Below are positions 10,899 to 21,900 of a stretch of DNA of 64,000 nucleotides, piece by piece; the stretch's first letter is position 1; each line of letters opens with the position of its first letter. The notes below the pieces were generated by a model. It saw only the letters and a program-made list of their open reading frames with translations, was not told the DNA's origin and ran no database searches. Made by a program: the position numbers and the translations under genes. The DNA is taken from assembly GCA_023313575.1 (NCBI GenBank), contig JAJTTP010000006.1:186001-250000 (forward strand), in the 5' to 3' direction. Source of the DNA: Eutypella sp. D-1. Lineage: Eukaryota; Ascomycota; Sordariomycetes; Xylariales; Diatrypaceae.

Positions 10899-12556
10899 CT
10901 GGGAATGCGGTCGGGGGGGTTGGGCGTGTGGTCGGGGGGCGGGGACAGTTGGGCGGGTGGGCGGCAGAGTCTATATACATAGAGTTAGCTAGACCTTCCC
11001 CCTATATCATCCAGAAAAGGGGTAATACCTTCTTGTTGGAGGCGGAGGAGAGGAAGGGCCAAGAGACGAAATAGTAGTGGTAGTAGTGGCGTTTGAGGCC
11101 GTATAAGCAGTATAGAGGCTTATATAATATAATAATCGTCTTATAATGATGTCAACACTTTCTATAGTGATGTCGTCGTCGTTGTCGTCGTCGTCTTATG
11201 TACGTAGTATTAATCACTTGTAGGGCCGCAAAGACTTCGTATCAGACAGTAGTAGCTTCCTCGGCGTTTGCAACAATTCTATATACATCTATCTACAACG
11301 ACTTCGAAGTCGTTCTTAGCGCGGTCCGTTTGCTATTTACTTAGCTAAGCTACATGATAGGCTGCGGGGAGCTGTAAAAATAAGAATTTTCTAAGCTTAC
11401 AGCTACAGCTCCATTCACATTTCTTCACATTTCCTCACAGTATGTGCTCATAAGCGACGACAGCTTGGATTGATTTGCTTGCAAAAAAGTGGCGTATAAT
11501 TGGTGGCCGAGCCTCAATTCGGCACTCGGTATAGAAGCGCCATCAAGCCATCAATGACGGTAAACTTAGCCCCCCCTTTTGCACCGAGGTAAGCCCCCAT
11601 TCAGTGCCCCATTCGGTGTCGCACACCGGTAACTGGGTAGGTAAAATGCCAAAAGGCTTTTAAAAGGCTTTTAAAAGGCTTTTCTTTTAGAGTCAGCCTC
11701 TAGTTACCGACATATGCAGGACATGGTAATGTTGGTCCACAAAGAATAAGCTTTGCCGTCACACTACATCGTGCAGAACCGAAGTGGATTGCAGAATGGC
11801 CTCGGGCGGGTAAAGCACTTGCATGCACCATCCATGTCTGTCTCTTTTTCTATTTTTTCTCCTTTTCCGCAGCATCTGGTTCGTCAATTGCTCGGCCGGG
11901 AGAGACTCACAGTTGCAGTGTAGGAGCGGCCCCAGCGGAATGGATTGGGGCTGAGTGGTTAACCGCTGACGAATCAGCGCCGGTAACTGCAGTGGAACAA
12001 GGGGTGGTGAACTGGAAACGGCAAGGCATAAACCCACTACCAAGGGGTGTCAAGGCGACCGGCGTTGATATAGTGCGAGGAAAGCCGCGGCTGTTGCATT
12101 TCTGCACTCATGCGCTCTTGCACAGGTTACATGGTAACATAACATACGCTATATTTAAAAACCAGTCAGGTCAGTTGAACATCCATCACATGAGTAGGTA
12201 GGTAGTAAGTAATACTGTAAACGTATTACATAGTCACGGTGCCTTGTGAGACTTTGATCCTCTTCCAAATTGTGTCCTGGTAGCCTACTTCGCCGTTTTC
12301 AGCCAGATGTTGGACTTTTTTCTCCCCCTCCATTCCAGTGCAAGTAGCTTGGCAACATCTTCTCTCCAACTTGTAGCTAGATTGACATGGTGAAAGAAGA
12401 GATCGGCAGGGATTTTTTTTATTCTTGGATGTCCTCGATCTTCATCTTTAGCTTAACCATTCTTGGCTCTTCTATCTTCCGTAGTGGAAGAATTGCCTCC
12501 CATCAAGGCTGTCACGATATCATGTAGCCCAAGGTGCAGACGCATCACCAGTCACC
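10899..12556. other. Divergent intergenic region with an 11-bp triple repeat
   Basis: Separates the RRM-like gene (-) from the lipase gene (+). The 10980-11230 part is TA-rich with a GTC/GTCGTC run (11168-11193) and probably holds the leader of the RRM-like gene. At 11651-11683 the unit AAAAGGCTTTT occurs three times in tandem. No convincing coding sequence; the frames at 11759-12107 are on the wrong composition and unsupported. Confidence 0.5.
11651..11683. repeat. Three tandem copies of the 11-bp near-palindrome AAAAGGCTTTT
   Basis: Exact triplication at 11651-11661, 11662-11672 and 11673-11683. Each unit is itself nearly self-complementary. Confidence 0.85.
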
Positions 12557-14601
12557 ATGGGTTTTCTGTCGCGAAAGAAACGTCCTACACAACACCAGCA
12601 TCGTCCTTGCCTAGTCGATCATTTAGGATATCCAATATATCCTAATCCTATACTCCTGCAAGAGCCACTGCATCAGCAGCAAGCTCACTTGGCACCAAAT
12701 GGGCTACCGCCACCACCTCCAGGTGGCTATCTAATGCCACTACCGGACTGCCCCTTAGGTGGGACACCTTTTCCACCTCCCCCGGGTAACCAAGTGCCGT
12801 GTCTCCCAGTTGTTGTAAGCCAGCACTATTACCTAGGGCCACCACAACCACCACCAGGAGGAGGACCAACGAATCAGCCATATATGAATCCCGGTGGCCA
12901 TCCCACATCGAGCAAATTGAACCTGGGATCATCATTAAACTTGGCGGGCGAAATGGCACCGTGCAATGTTGTACAGGTGCTAGACAATCAACTGCCGAGA
13001 TGGCATTCCTATGGGAACCAGCTCATCAACCAGAGCGTCGCGATGTCCGACCAGATGTGGAACGGGTTCAACAACGTGATGACTCTCATAGACGGGGACA
13101 AGCTCACCGGGAACGAGACCGACCTTTTCATGTACGGCTACGTTCCGCCGCCGCTGCCGCCTAGAGACTACCAGACTCGACCACCCCATCCCTCACAGGG
13201 CTCCTCGAGGAAGAGCAAGAACGACACGTGTAAAGGACAATTAGCCGAGGCTGCACAATCGCGTTTTTCAGGGGATTACTTCTCCAAAGTGGAGCTCTAC
13301 GCGAACTCGAAACTGCCCATGAACCTGCCTCCTTTACAATTGTAAGTCGCGCTGCCCTCCCCCCTCCCCCCTTGGCCTAAAACCCGGAGGAGCCCCTCTA
13401 TTTTCCAGATTGAAAACCCCCGACGAGCATCTTATGCGGGTTATTAACAGTGGCAGGTACATTCCATCATACCCCCTTCTGTGCCTGGCGGCACAGTATG
13501 CCGAGAAGGTATACGAGAAGCCGAAAGGTGCCGAACGAGACGATCACGTGAATTCCCAATGGAAGACGGGCACGCGGGCCATGTGCATCAAGTCCGTGCC
13601 GATGGACCACATGGACACCATCGTCTTCGCCATACGGGGCACGGCGACGTTCATGGACTGGTCCGTGAACCTCAACACGGAGCCGACCCCACCCACCGGC
13701 TTCCTGGTATGTCTCCATTTCCCAACATGCTCGGTGGACATCACCAGCAGTTCATATTGGGCCTGACTGACCTCTGTTATTATCTACGTAGGACGATGCC
13801 GGAAACCTATGTCACGCGGGGTTCCTCAGCGTTGCACGGAAGATGATCAGTCCGGTCGCGACGCGTCTGCGGCAGCTTCTAGAGGAAAACCCGAAGCGGG
13901 CATCGTACTCGCTGCTGATAACAGGCCACTCGGCGGGTGGCGCTATCGCGGCGCTGCTGTACTCGCACATGCTGGCGACGTCGAAGGCCGCGGCGTCGGA
14001 GCTTAACACATTGACGGGCTGCTTCCGCCGAGTGCACTGCGTCACGTTCGGCGCGCCGCCCGTCTCGCTGCTCCCACTCCAGCGCCCCGCTGACCGCCCC
14101 CAGTTCCGCAAGTTCCTGTTCCTCAGTTTCGTCAACGAGGGCGACCCCGTCGCCCGCGCCGACAAGGCCTACGTCAAGAGCCTGCTCGAGCTCCTCGCCG
14201 CCCCTGCCCCGGAACAGCGGAGGTCGCACAGGCACCATCACCCTCACTCCCACTCCTCATCTTCTCGCTCCTCTTCCTCCTCGTCCAGACACGATGGCAG
14301 GACGAGGGGCTCGAGCCGGCCGTCGAGGAAAAGGGCCAAGGGCCCTGTGTGGGAGGTGCCGCCGTGCGCGCTTAGCAACGCGGGACGCGTGGTGGTGCTG
14401 CGGTCGGGGGACCCGGGGGCGCGACTGCGGCGCGCCAAGTCGCCAGAGGAGCGCCTGGCCGAAGGTGTCGTGGCGCAGGTCGTCACTGACGAGCAGCTCC
14501 GCGGCGTTGTCTGGGGCGACCCCGTCTGCCACCTCATGCGGTTCTACGCCGCACGCATCGAGACCCTCGCTGTCGGCGCTGTCACCGTGCAAGGCCGCTG
14601 A
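12557..14601 (+). CDS. Class 3 lipase-domain protein
   Basis: Join 12557..13341, 13409..13706, 13792..14601, 630 aa. Both introns are short (67 and 85 nt) with GTAAGT...TTCCAG and GTATGT...ACGTAG borders and matching phases. The start ATG has an excellent CACCATGG context. Residues 1-160 are rich in Pro, Gly and Gln; the alpha/beta-hydrolase part follows. FAIRGTATFMDWS (335-347) is the oxyanion-loop motif, and GHSAGG (406-411) is the nucleophile elbow with catalytic Ser408. NEGDPVARAD supplies the likely Asp479, and CHLMRFY the likely His608. A His/Ser/Arg-rich disordered insert (about 505-545) lies between Asp and His. The family hydrolyses acyl esters of glycerides; the actual substrate is unknown. 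No signal peptide is visible (MGFLSRKKRPTQ is basic), so an intracellular role is more likely than secretion. Confidence 0.85.
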
Positions 14602-16646
14602 GTTCTGGGCTTTGTTGAGGGGGGGATCGGCTTGCTTTTCTTTGGATACCCTGTCTGCTGGTCAACGTGATAGGTGGAGGTAGGAGGTCTACCTAGCATG
14701 TTGTATGTTTCTACGTATGTGACGTGTATACGCATATGGGCAATGAGGTTACGAACTCTTCCCCTTGGAGGGAGATTGGGATATGATACCACGCCTTTTG
14801 GGAGGATTTCTTTTTTTTTCCGCGGCGTCTTTCCTAAAGGAGATTCAAGACTACGGGACCCATCTAGCTATTTGGCATTATAATGCACGATGTGATCATT
14901 GCTGGAAAACCAAGGCGGCCGACAACGGTGCCGATCGCGCTATTGCTTCATGTCTCAGTTAAATGCCGATTTTGGCCCATCGTTCGACGCCGGGGAGCAT
15001 GAAGTATTTTTTCTGGCGAGCATTTTAGCGACCTGGAAAGACTTGCCCGTGCAACTGTCCGTAGGAGAGAGGATATGCCGATTAACCTACTAGGAACGTT
15101 CCAATTACGATGCCAATTCAAATAAACTACGGCCTCTGTCTGAAAATCGCTGTCCACATCATGGCCAGTTCATCTTGTCGACATATAATTCATGATCCAT
15201 CTTACTGGAGTTTTTAACGTGCCATTGAACCATTTAAGCATAGCCTGAACATTTCCGCCCAGTCTAGCCAGTATAACACGTGGAGAATAATCCCCGAGCG
15301 CTAACCGGTAGCCTGGTCACAGTGAGGTCATTCGGTCGCTGATTCCCTCGCAGTGTCCGGGGTAATCAGTCAGCCATCCTCTGCCAGGCACGCCTGGGGC
15401 TGAGACCTTCGCCTTGAATGGCATGCACATTACGCAGGTTCCGTGTCTGCGTGTCAGAGGGGCGGGGAATCAGGAGACGAACAATAGTGAGGCGGCAGTC
15501 GGTGAGATCTCTAGCCGGTTCGATGGCGCGTAATGGCCCATGTGTGGCGTTGAAACATGTGTCTAACATTACGTTTCTACCTTGTGTAAGTTCTCTTGCT
15601 CCTTCTCGCTGTTCCTTCCGCTTTGTCTCCCGTGAAAAGCACTACCTGTGTTGTAAAATGGACGTTTTCTTTTTCTCCTTTCTTTTTGTCGTACATGAGA
15701 TCGACTCCATTGTCTCCCCAAATCCCGAAGCATCTACATACGGGTAGGAGGGGGATTCGTAGTTGTTGACTAGTCCAGGACCTCAAAAGAGCCACTCTTT
15801 TAGTTCAGGGGTTGATCTTCGTCGCCGTAGTGGCCTTTGCTAGATGCAACGTGAAGTATTTTCATACAAGATTCACAACAATGCCATTTATGATCAAATA
15901 GCATTGTTATCACGAGCCTGCACAATGGCCTTATTTCTCTTTCTTGTCACTTCTCATTGAATTTGGTGCTGCATCTCTGAGGTTCGAAGAATGCGTCACA
16001 TAAGCATCTTAAAGAGAGGTATGCTCCGGTATAATAGGTCCTGCAATAGAATGAGGGTGCGCGAGCAAGTCAGCCATAGATACGAAAAGTTCCTGTATGC
16101 CGACCATCACTATAAACTTTCACCTACCGGGATTGATCTGGCGATGCGTATTGTGAAGAAGAATGACAATGGACCTTCTGCGCCTATGATTCTCGAACAT
16201 ACTAGGTTATAATCCATCATGCCTTGCTAAATTATCTAGAAGGATGAATCAATATGCCCCAGGTTTGAAATCGACTTGAATAGTCCAGTGCTTCCTAGAA
16301 ACAATGGGAACAACAATATGAAGATCCAGTGTTCCAAAACACTCCATGTAGGTGGCATGTCATTTATATATAAGGTTTGTAACAAGTCGATGCTGAAACA
16401 GCGTGTGCAATATTGTTACGGAACTGCAATGTGTTTATGAGATATTTTGAAAGTGAGTTACTGAACGTACCTCGTGTTATTAAGAGTTCATGCGTTCTAA
16501 TATGGTACATAGAGCGAGGGGATCCTCTAAGACTCAACATGAACATCATAACATCATCACACAAGACCTCTAGAGCACTACAAATCATCGATCACAGCAC
16601 TCTAAGTAGTTATCCCATTATATATAGCAGATACAGCAGATAAACA
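14602..16646. other. Intergenic, about 2 kb, no gene supported
   Basis: Composition drifts to AT-rich to the right. Frames at 15366-15569 (-), 15418-15747 (+) and 15991-16212 (+) lack family content and splice partners. A TATATATA stretch at about 16618-16625 lies just before the next ATG and may belong to its promoter or leader. Confidence 0.5.
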
Positions 16647-17645
16647 ATGTCTTCTAACGGATTCACAGGCAACTCATTCACCGGCTCTTCCAGCTATGAT
16701 GGACAAACGCCTCGGTGGTCGCGATTCTACGAGGGCGTTGAGATCGATCTCACGCAGCCCGGCTACGAGTACGTGGCTCACCCCGTCGTCAACGAAGGGC
16801 CCACCATACCAGTGGAGGAGCGTGAGCGAGAGCGCAAAGAGGAGCTCGAGCGGAAACGGGCCGCTCGCAAGAACAAGCTACTATCGGGAACTCGAAAGCT
16901 CGTCCGTAGACTATCCATAAAGTTCACAGGAAGCAAGTCTAAGGCCCGTTCGACTCGTGGTGGCAGCCCTCTCAATGGGGCTGTCAAACCCCTTTACGGT
17001 GCTGAATCGGCGTTCGTGCCCAGCAAAGATCTCCAACTTACCTTCCCCAACCCAAGCTCCGACATGGGTACCAGCCCAGGGCAGGTGGAGCGCTTCGACT
17101 GGAGTAAAAACACCTCATACTGTGATACTTGCCAGTTAAGCTACTTAGTCGGCAAGGCCGGTCTGAAATACGCAGACAACCATCCGCATCATCTCGCTAC
17201 GCTGAACAATGAACGGTCACTCGTGGTTATCTGCGAGCGATCGATAATCCGCTATGATGCTGAGGTCTATTCAGTGAACACGTACTGGTTCGGCCCGGGA
17301 TCAGAATACAATCTCGAGCTAGAAATTGGCCCATTCCGAACTGTAGAGGACGCCATTCTGCTCTCCATCAATGACTGCCTCGACTATATTCTAACGGATA
17401 TTATCCCCCAGCGCCTGGATACAATCAAGATGAGTCCCTCATACACCGAGAACATGTTTTTGCAAGGGGACAGCCGGCCTTTCAGGCTCATCTTCTTCAC
17501 CTCATTCGAAAGCCCACCTGCTACTGGTAACACTTTGACGGCAGAGCGCCGAGCTCTTACCGAAATGGTTGCGAAGTACGCTGACCTTGGTATCGAGATT
17601 CGGTGGTTCGATATGGAGTCCGTGGACATGACAATTGCCTGCTAG
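16647..17645 (+). CDS. Intronless 332-aa protein of unknown function, possible degenerate RNase H-like fold
   Basis: Open frame from ATG 16647 (context AACAATG) to TAG 17643-17645. The N-terminus is Ser/Gly/Thr-rich. Residues about 55-105 are very basic with an ERERERKEELERKRAARK-type helix followed by KLVRRLSIKFTGSKSKARS. The region from about 155 is globular: CDTCQLSY, then a strand SLVVICERSIIRYDAE, then NTYWFGPGSEYN, a helix EDAILLSINDCLDYI, and a C-terminal strand GIEIRWFDME. The order (strand, FGPGSEYN-type loop, then a helix where AELLAI would sit) recalls the RNase H-like proteins that are common in filamentous fungi. The acidic catalytic residues at the usual places appear to be missing. 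That resemblance is inference from memory and is weak. Coding itself is well supported by length and composition. Confidence 0.65.
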   Translation: MSSNGFTGNSFTGSSSYDGQTPRWSRFYEGVEIDLTQPGYEYVAHPVVNEGPTIPVEERERERKEELERKRAARKNKLLSGTRKLVRRLSIKFTGSKSKARSTRGGSPLNGAVKPLYGAESAFVPSKDLQLTFPNPSSDMGTSPGQVERFDWSKNTSYCDTCQLSYLVGKAGLKYADNHPHHLATLNNERSLVVICERSIIRYDAEVYSVNTYWFGPGSEYNLELEIGPFRTVEDAILLSINDCLDYILTDIIPQRLDTIKMSPSYTENMFLQGDSRPFRLIFFTSFESPPATGNTLTAERRALTEMVAKYADLGIEIRWFDMESVDMTIAC

Positions 17646-18224
17646 AGTCTAGGCCACTACCGAACGCCTACCGTTCTTTGTGACAGTGTCACCTCCTTAG
17701 TCGAAAACTTGACGCTGTTACATGAAAATGAATCAAGTCCCCTTTATTTTGAGTGTTGTACAACGAGAGAGCTCAATGCGCCGTGAAGATGTTTTATTCC
17801 AGAAAGGCGCAACAGTCCGGTATGCCTCTGCCCCTTAATTACTCAAAAATGTGATCATTTAAGGCTTTCACCGTTATAGGTTTTACAAGGGCATCAGTCG
17901 TGTGAAGAACAAGACGAGGTAGCAATCGGGAAGCCAAGGAATGTAGCTGCTCGCTAGCTTTGACCCCTATCTTGTACTTAGGATATGTGGGACCATTCTT
18001 TGCCGTAGTCAAAGTGTCATATTACGGGGCGACAAAAAAAGATGGCCAAGAATCGAGGACAGTCTATAATGTAAACGAGTGACTAAAGTTAGATTATTCA
18101 TGGGCTAATCATACTCATGCTAGATAACAGATTTGCACTCTCCAATATTACATCCCCAATGTTCATCTCATGTCCCCGCGATATGCACTAAGTCCATCCA
18201 AGTTGAGATAACGAGCGATCACAT
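17646..18224. other. Intergenic between convergent genes
   Basis: 3' flanks of the 332-aa gene (+) and the hydrophobin gene (-). No open frame or structure of note. Confidence 0.5.
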
Positions 18225-18736
18225 TTACAGAAGGCCACCGAGGGCCACGCAGGGCAGGCCGACGTTGACGAGGCCGGTCTGTTGAGAAGTCAGTCTTGAG
18301 TGTAGCGGATATATGTAGAATGGGAGCTTACCTGGCTCGTGCCGGAGTGCTGGCAGCAGGCAGCGGTCTGCTTGCACTGGCTGTTAAGCAAGTCATCGAC
18401 GCCAATCACTAGGAACTATTAGCTACCTATACCATATCGAGGAAGGCATTACTTACAGGCAGTGACACTGAGCTTGGAGCAGCCGTTGAAAAGGCCGACA
18501 TCACCCTGGCCGAGCATGCCGCCGAGGAGGCCAGACAGGAGGCCGCTAGCGATGTTGGCGCTGTCACCGGTCTGCTTGACGCTGTTGCAGCAGCTGAGCT
18601 CCATTTGCGAGCCACAGGTGTCGCCAGCCTGGCCGATCGTGACATCGTTGCCAACACCAGCGGTACCACCCTGAGGGTAGGGGGAGGCAAAAACGCCAGT
18701 GGCGAGAGCGAGAGTCGCGGCGATGGAGAAACGCAT
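18225..18736 (-). CDS. Class I hydrophobin (secreted, surface-assembling)
   Basis: Three exons (minus): 18736..18457, 18408..18332, 18278..18225, giving 136 aa. Introns (48 and 53 nt) have GTAAGT...CTAG and GTAAGC...ACAG borders with matching phases. MRFSIAATLALATGVFA is a signal peptide with likely cleavage before SPYPQ. The mature part has the eight-cysteine hydrophobin pattern: CGSQ, then CC after seven residues, 35 residues to NGC, 18 to SQC, five to ACC, 16 to LPC, and a seven-residue tail. The long C3-C4 loop, rich in Gly/Leu, places it in class I rather than class II. Such proteins coat conidia and aerial hyphae and assemble at air-water interfaces; which structure this one coats is not visible here. 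A TATATAAG box lies about 185 bases upstream of the ATG, followed by a CT-rich leader, typical of highly expressed fungal genes. Confidence 0.93.
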
Positions 18737-18918
18737 TTTGATGGTGGTTGAGAGAGTGCTTTTGTGTAATTGACGAGGACGCTGATTGGAGCTGTCGAAA
18801 CGAGCTGGAGAGATGGATGGAGATGTAAGAGAGAGTGCTTTGTATTAGATACTGATGCTGGAGATAGAGTTGATGATGAGAGGAAACAAAACCGATGGAG
18901 GAGGGGGATTTAGACATC

Positions 18919-18928
18919 CTTATATATT
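18919..18928 (-). promoter_or_regulatory. TATA box of the hydrophobin gene
   Basis: On the minus strand the sequence reads TATATAAGG about 185 bases before the ATG and is followed by pyrimidine-rich DNA down to the start codon. Spacing fits a 130-150 base leader. Confidence 0.5.
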
Positions 18929-21900
18929 CCGAGATGTGTCGATTATAATGCTGCCTCCTCAGGCATCTGGTAGTTATCTTCGCCTCTGCGTCATGGAATG
19001 AATATCTTGCGTCCTGAATTTTGACTGTCGGTCCGATGTCACCCCTGTGAATGCCCTGTCTCAATTACCCCTTTACAATGGTCCGCGCCCCCCGCAGACA
19101 CTATCAATACCGCTAGATCGGGTTTTGTCTCAGACTCGAGTGGGCTTACCAACCTCAAGGAATCAGCCCAATTTGACCCGTCAATTCAACAACTGCATTG
19201 TTATTCCCAAGTCCTATTCCTCCAAAATTCCACAGGTTACATTAATCACCGGCTCTCCGCCGAGGGGTGCCAAGCCCGATCAATAATCGGTTGCTGGTAA
19301 TGCACTATAGTCTTCTGAACCGCCCGCCCGCTTCCGATGGTTCGTGGTAAGAGACCTGCAGGTCTGTACGATCTTGATCGGCAGGTTCGAGCTCGCGCAT
19401 CGCAACAACAAATACACATGAATTCATTGAAACGTACGATCCAAACTCCACACTTGACCGCCTGCTATGGCTTTTTCCTCCTAGCGGACATCCGATAGCC
19501 GCGTTGTCTTTACTCCAGTAAACTCGAAATCGGAAAATATTTGAGTCATGGCGAGCATGTTTCTCAACAGAAGGCCTGCGCTATTAGAAGTTGGGGCAAT
19601 ATCTGCCTATTAGCCGCCACGTGACCAGGGCTTAACACCGATTTAACAACATCAACTACTTGGAAGTCGCATATGTAATTTACACATTTCCTCGACCAAG
19701 GCGTTCGCAAATGCGCCCTCCTTAGCCATCAGGAGAATTTTATCCTATCATGACACAGTCTGAACTGGTAACAGGGAAACCCGACTTTTAAGCCAGCCAC
19801 CAGGTGGGTCAACAACCTTCCGGGGACAATAGTGAAGACAGATTCTGCGCCCTCAGCATTGATTCCTGCCAAATTCGTCAATGGTCACTAGTCAGGTGGT
19901 ATTAACGAGAACCATGAACCTAGCAAGTAATTACATCATTGCCTTTTTTTTATCTGATCGTCATTAAGTTACCAGAATAATCATTGCCAGATACCCTCCT
20001 GAAATTACAGACGTGAACAAATTTCAGGCCAGCGCAGGCTGACAATAATAGTATGCACATTTCAATCACGCTTTGGCGGTGGGAGCGGGCACCATGCATA
20101 AGGGCGCATCGGGCTGAGTCCAATCCGACGAACAACCACCCCATAACGTCTTAAACTAGCTCCGGGATTTCATACATCCAGCTTACCGCAAGACAGCCAG
20201 TGGCTGTCAGGAATGTGAATGGAGTCTTCGATATGTGGTCCGAGGACTCCTATATCTTGCTACTTGATCAGTGTACATAAAGGGGCTTCAACTACTGATT
20301 GAGAAGCGGCACGTCCGCATCACTCTGTCAACTCATATCCCACACTCCCATTTCATAATGACCCAGTTCCTCCGACCTTCACCGTCTCTATCCTTGATGA
20401 AGGTGACCAGCAATACCAATACCCTTCGCCTTTATACATGTATCACTACTATCGATGCTACAGCCAGTTTTTACCAATAGCTTGCCAGATGTTGTGCGTA
20501 AACATGGCATACTGCTAGGAAAAGTCAAATAGTCTAGCCCCGCGAGAACCTCAGAAGCAGAGCACCTTGTCTACACATACATTTCTGACCTTCCTTGTAT
20601 AATATTTGTTTAAGACTCTACTTGAGCTTCACAATGAGTGGTCTTCTTGAAGGGACATGTTTTTGCTCTGTCGGAAAAAGTATTTCCATTATACTAGGGG
20701 CTAGATATATGTATTCAGCACATGAGAACATGCAGAATAATAGATAGAAACAGGGCATAGTCTTTCAGGTATACCAACCATGCCATATATTGTGCACGAC
20801 TAGTTCAGTCTAAATACAGGAGTCCCAGCACCGATCCAATGCATCACTGTCCTCAACCTCAGAAGACATATAGAGTTTAAGTATTATCCCCGAACATTAG
20901 GATTGGTTGTTCATGAGGTGAGGGGGCCTCCAACTCCAATACATGACATCTTAGGAATAATTGTATATTGGTACCTCTTATGTCACGTGCCGGATCTCAT
21001 TGTTGCAGTTATATCTCCTTACAGACATGGTCTCCTTAGAACCTGGACGTCAACTTGACCTCAACCTCGGAACTTATAGGATGATAACCGAATAGAATAG
21101 GCCAATACATATACGTGCGCTTTGGGCTATTTTTACGCATATCAGACGCTTTTCGTCTAGTAAACCTATCTTTCTCCGTCGATACGCTAGTGTTACAAAT
21201 AGGGGTAAAAGGGGGAAGAAATGATACGTATTTGGTCCTAAGTAAGCAGTGTTGTAACCCAAGCTCTCATAGGCTCTCTCTTAGGAAGGTATGTCGTATA
21301 GGTCAACTCATGTTGCTGATATTTAATTTTCATTAATTATACATATAGTATATTGTTTTAGCATCGTTTGTACTCTACTAAATCCAAGATCAATACTTGT
21401 GTCTTCCTGATCACATCCGAGTCTCTGGCCGCCGAAGGTATTTGAAACGAGTAAGATACTAATTTCATGATATATATTGATATAGATTTATACTCTTCGC
21501 ACGCAGTCCTGGTTGTGGTATGCATGAAAAGAAAAGAACCGGGAGACAGTCATTTGCAAGTATGTGATGTATAACGGTCTATAACATGCCTACCCGGACT
21601 TTGACAAATATAGCCCCATTTCCCATGATAAGCTCAGTTCGTTCATAGGAATGAGATGCAAGTACAAGAAAAAGAAAACAGCTACTACATATGCTCAAAA
21701 ACGCTGTGGCGCTTCGTAAACAACGTCGCCATGAACGCCGTTAAATGCCATCAGCTAGATATAGAAGCCATGTTTGGATTGATTGCATAATAAAATGAAT
21801 ATACACAGATCATGTGCTCAACCTCCTTCGACGGGTCAGGCATACTTAACTCTGGCTTCAATTTATGATTCACGACAATAGCCTTGTAATACTTCAGTCA

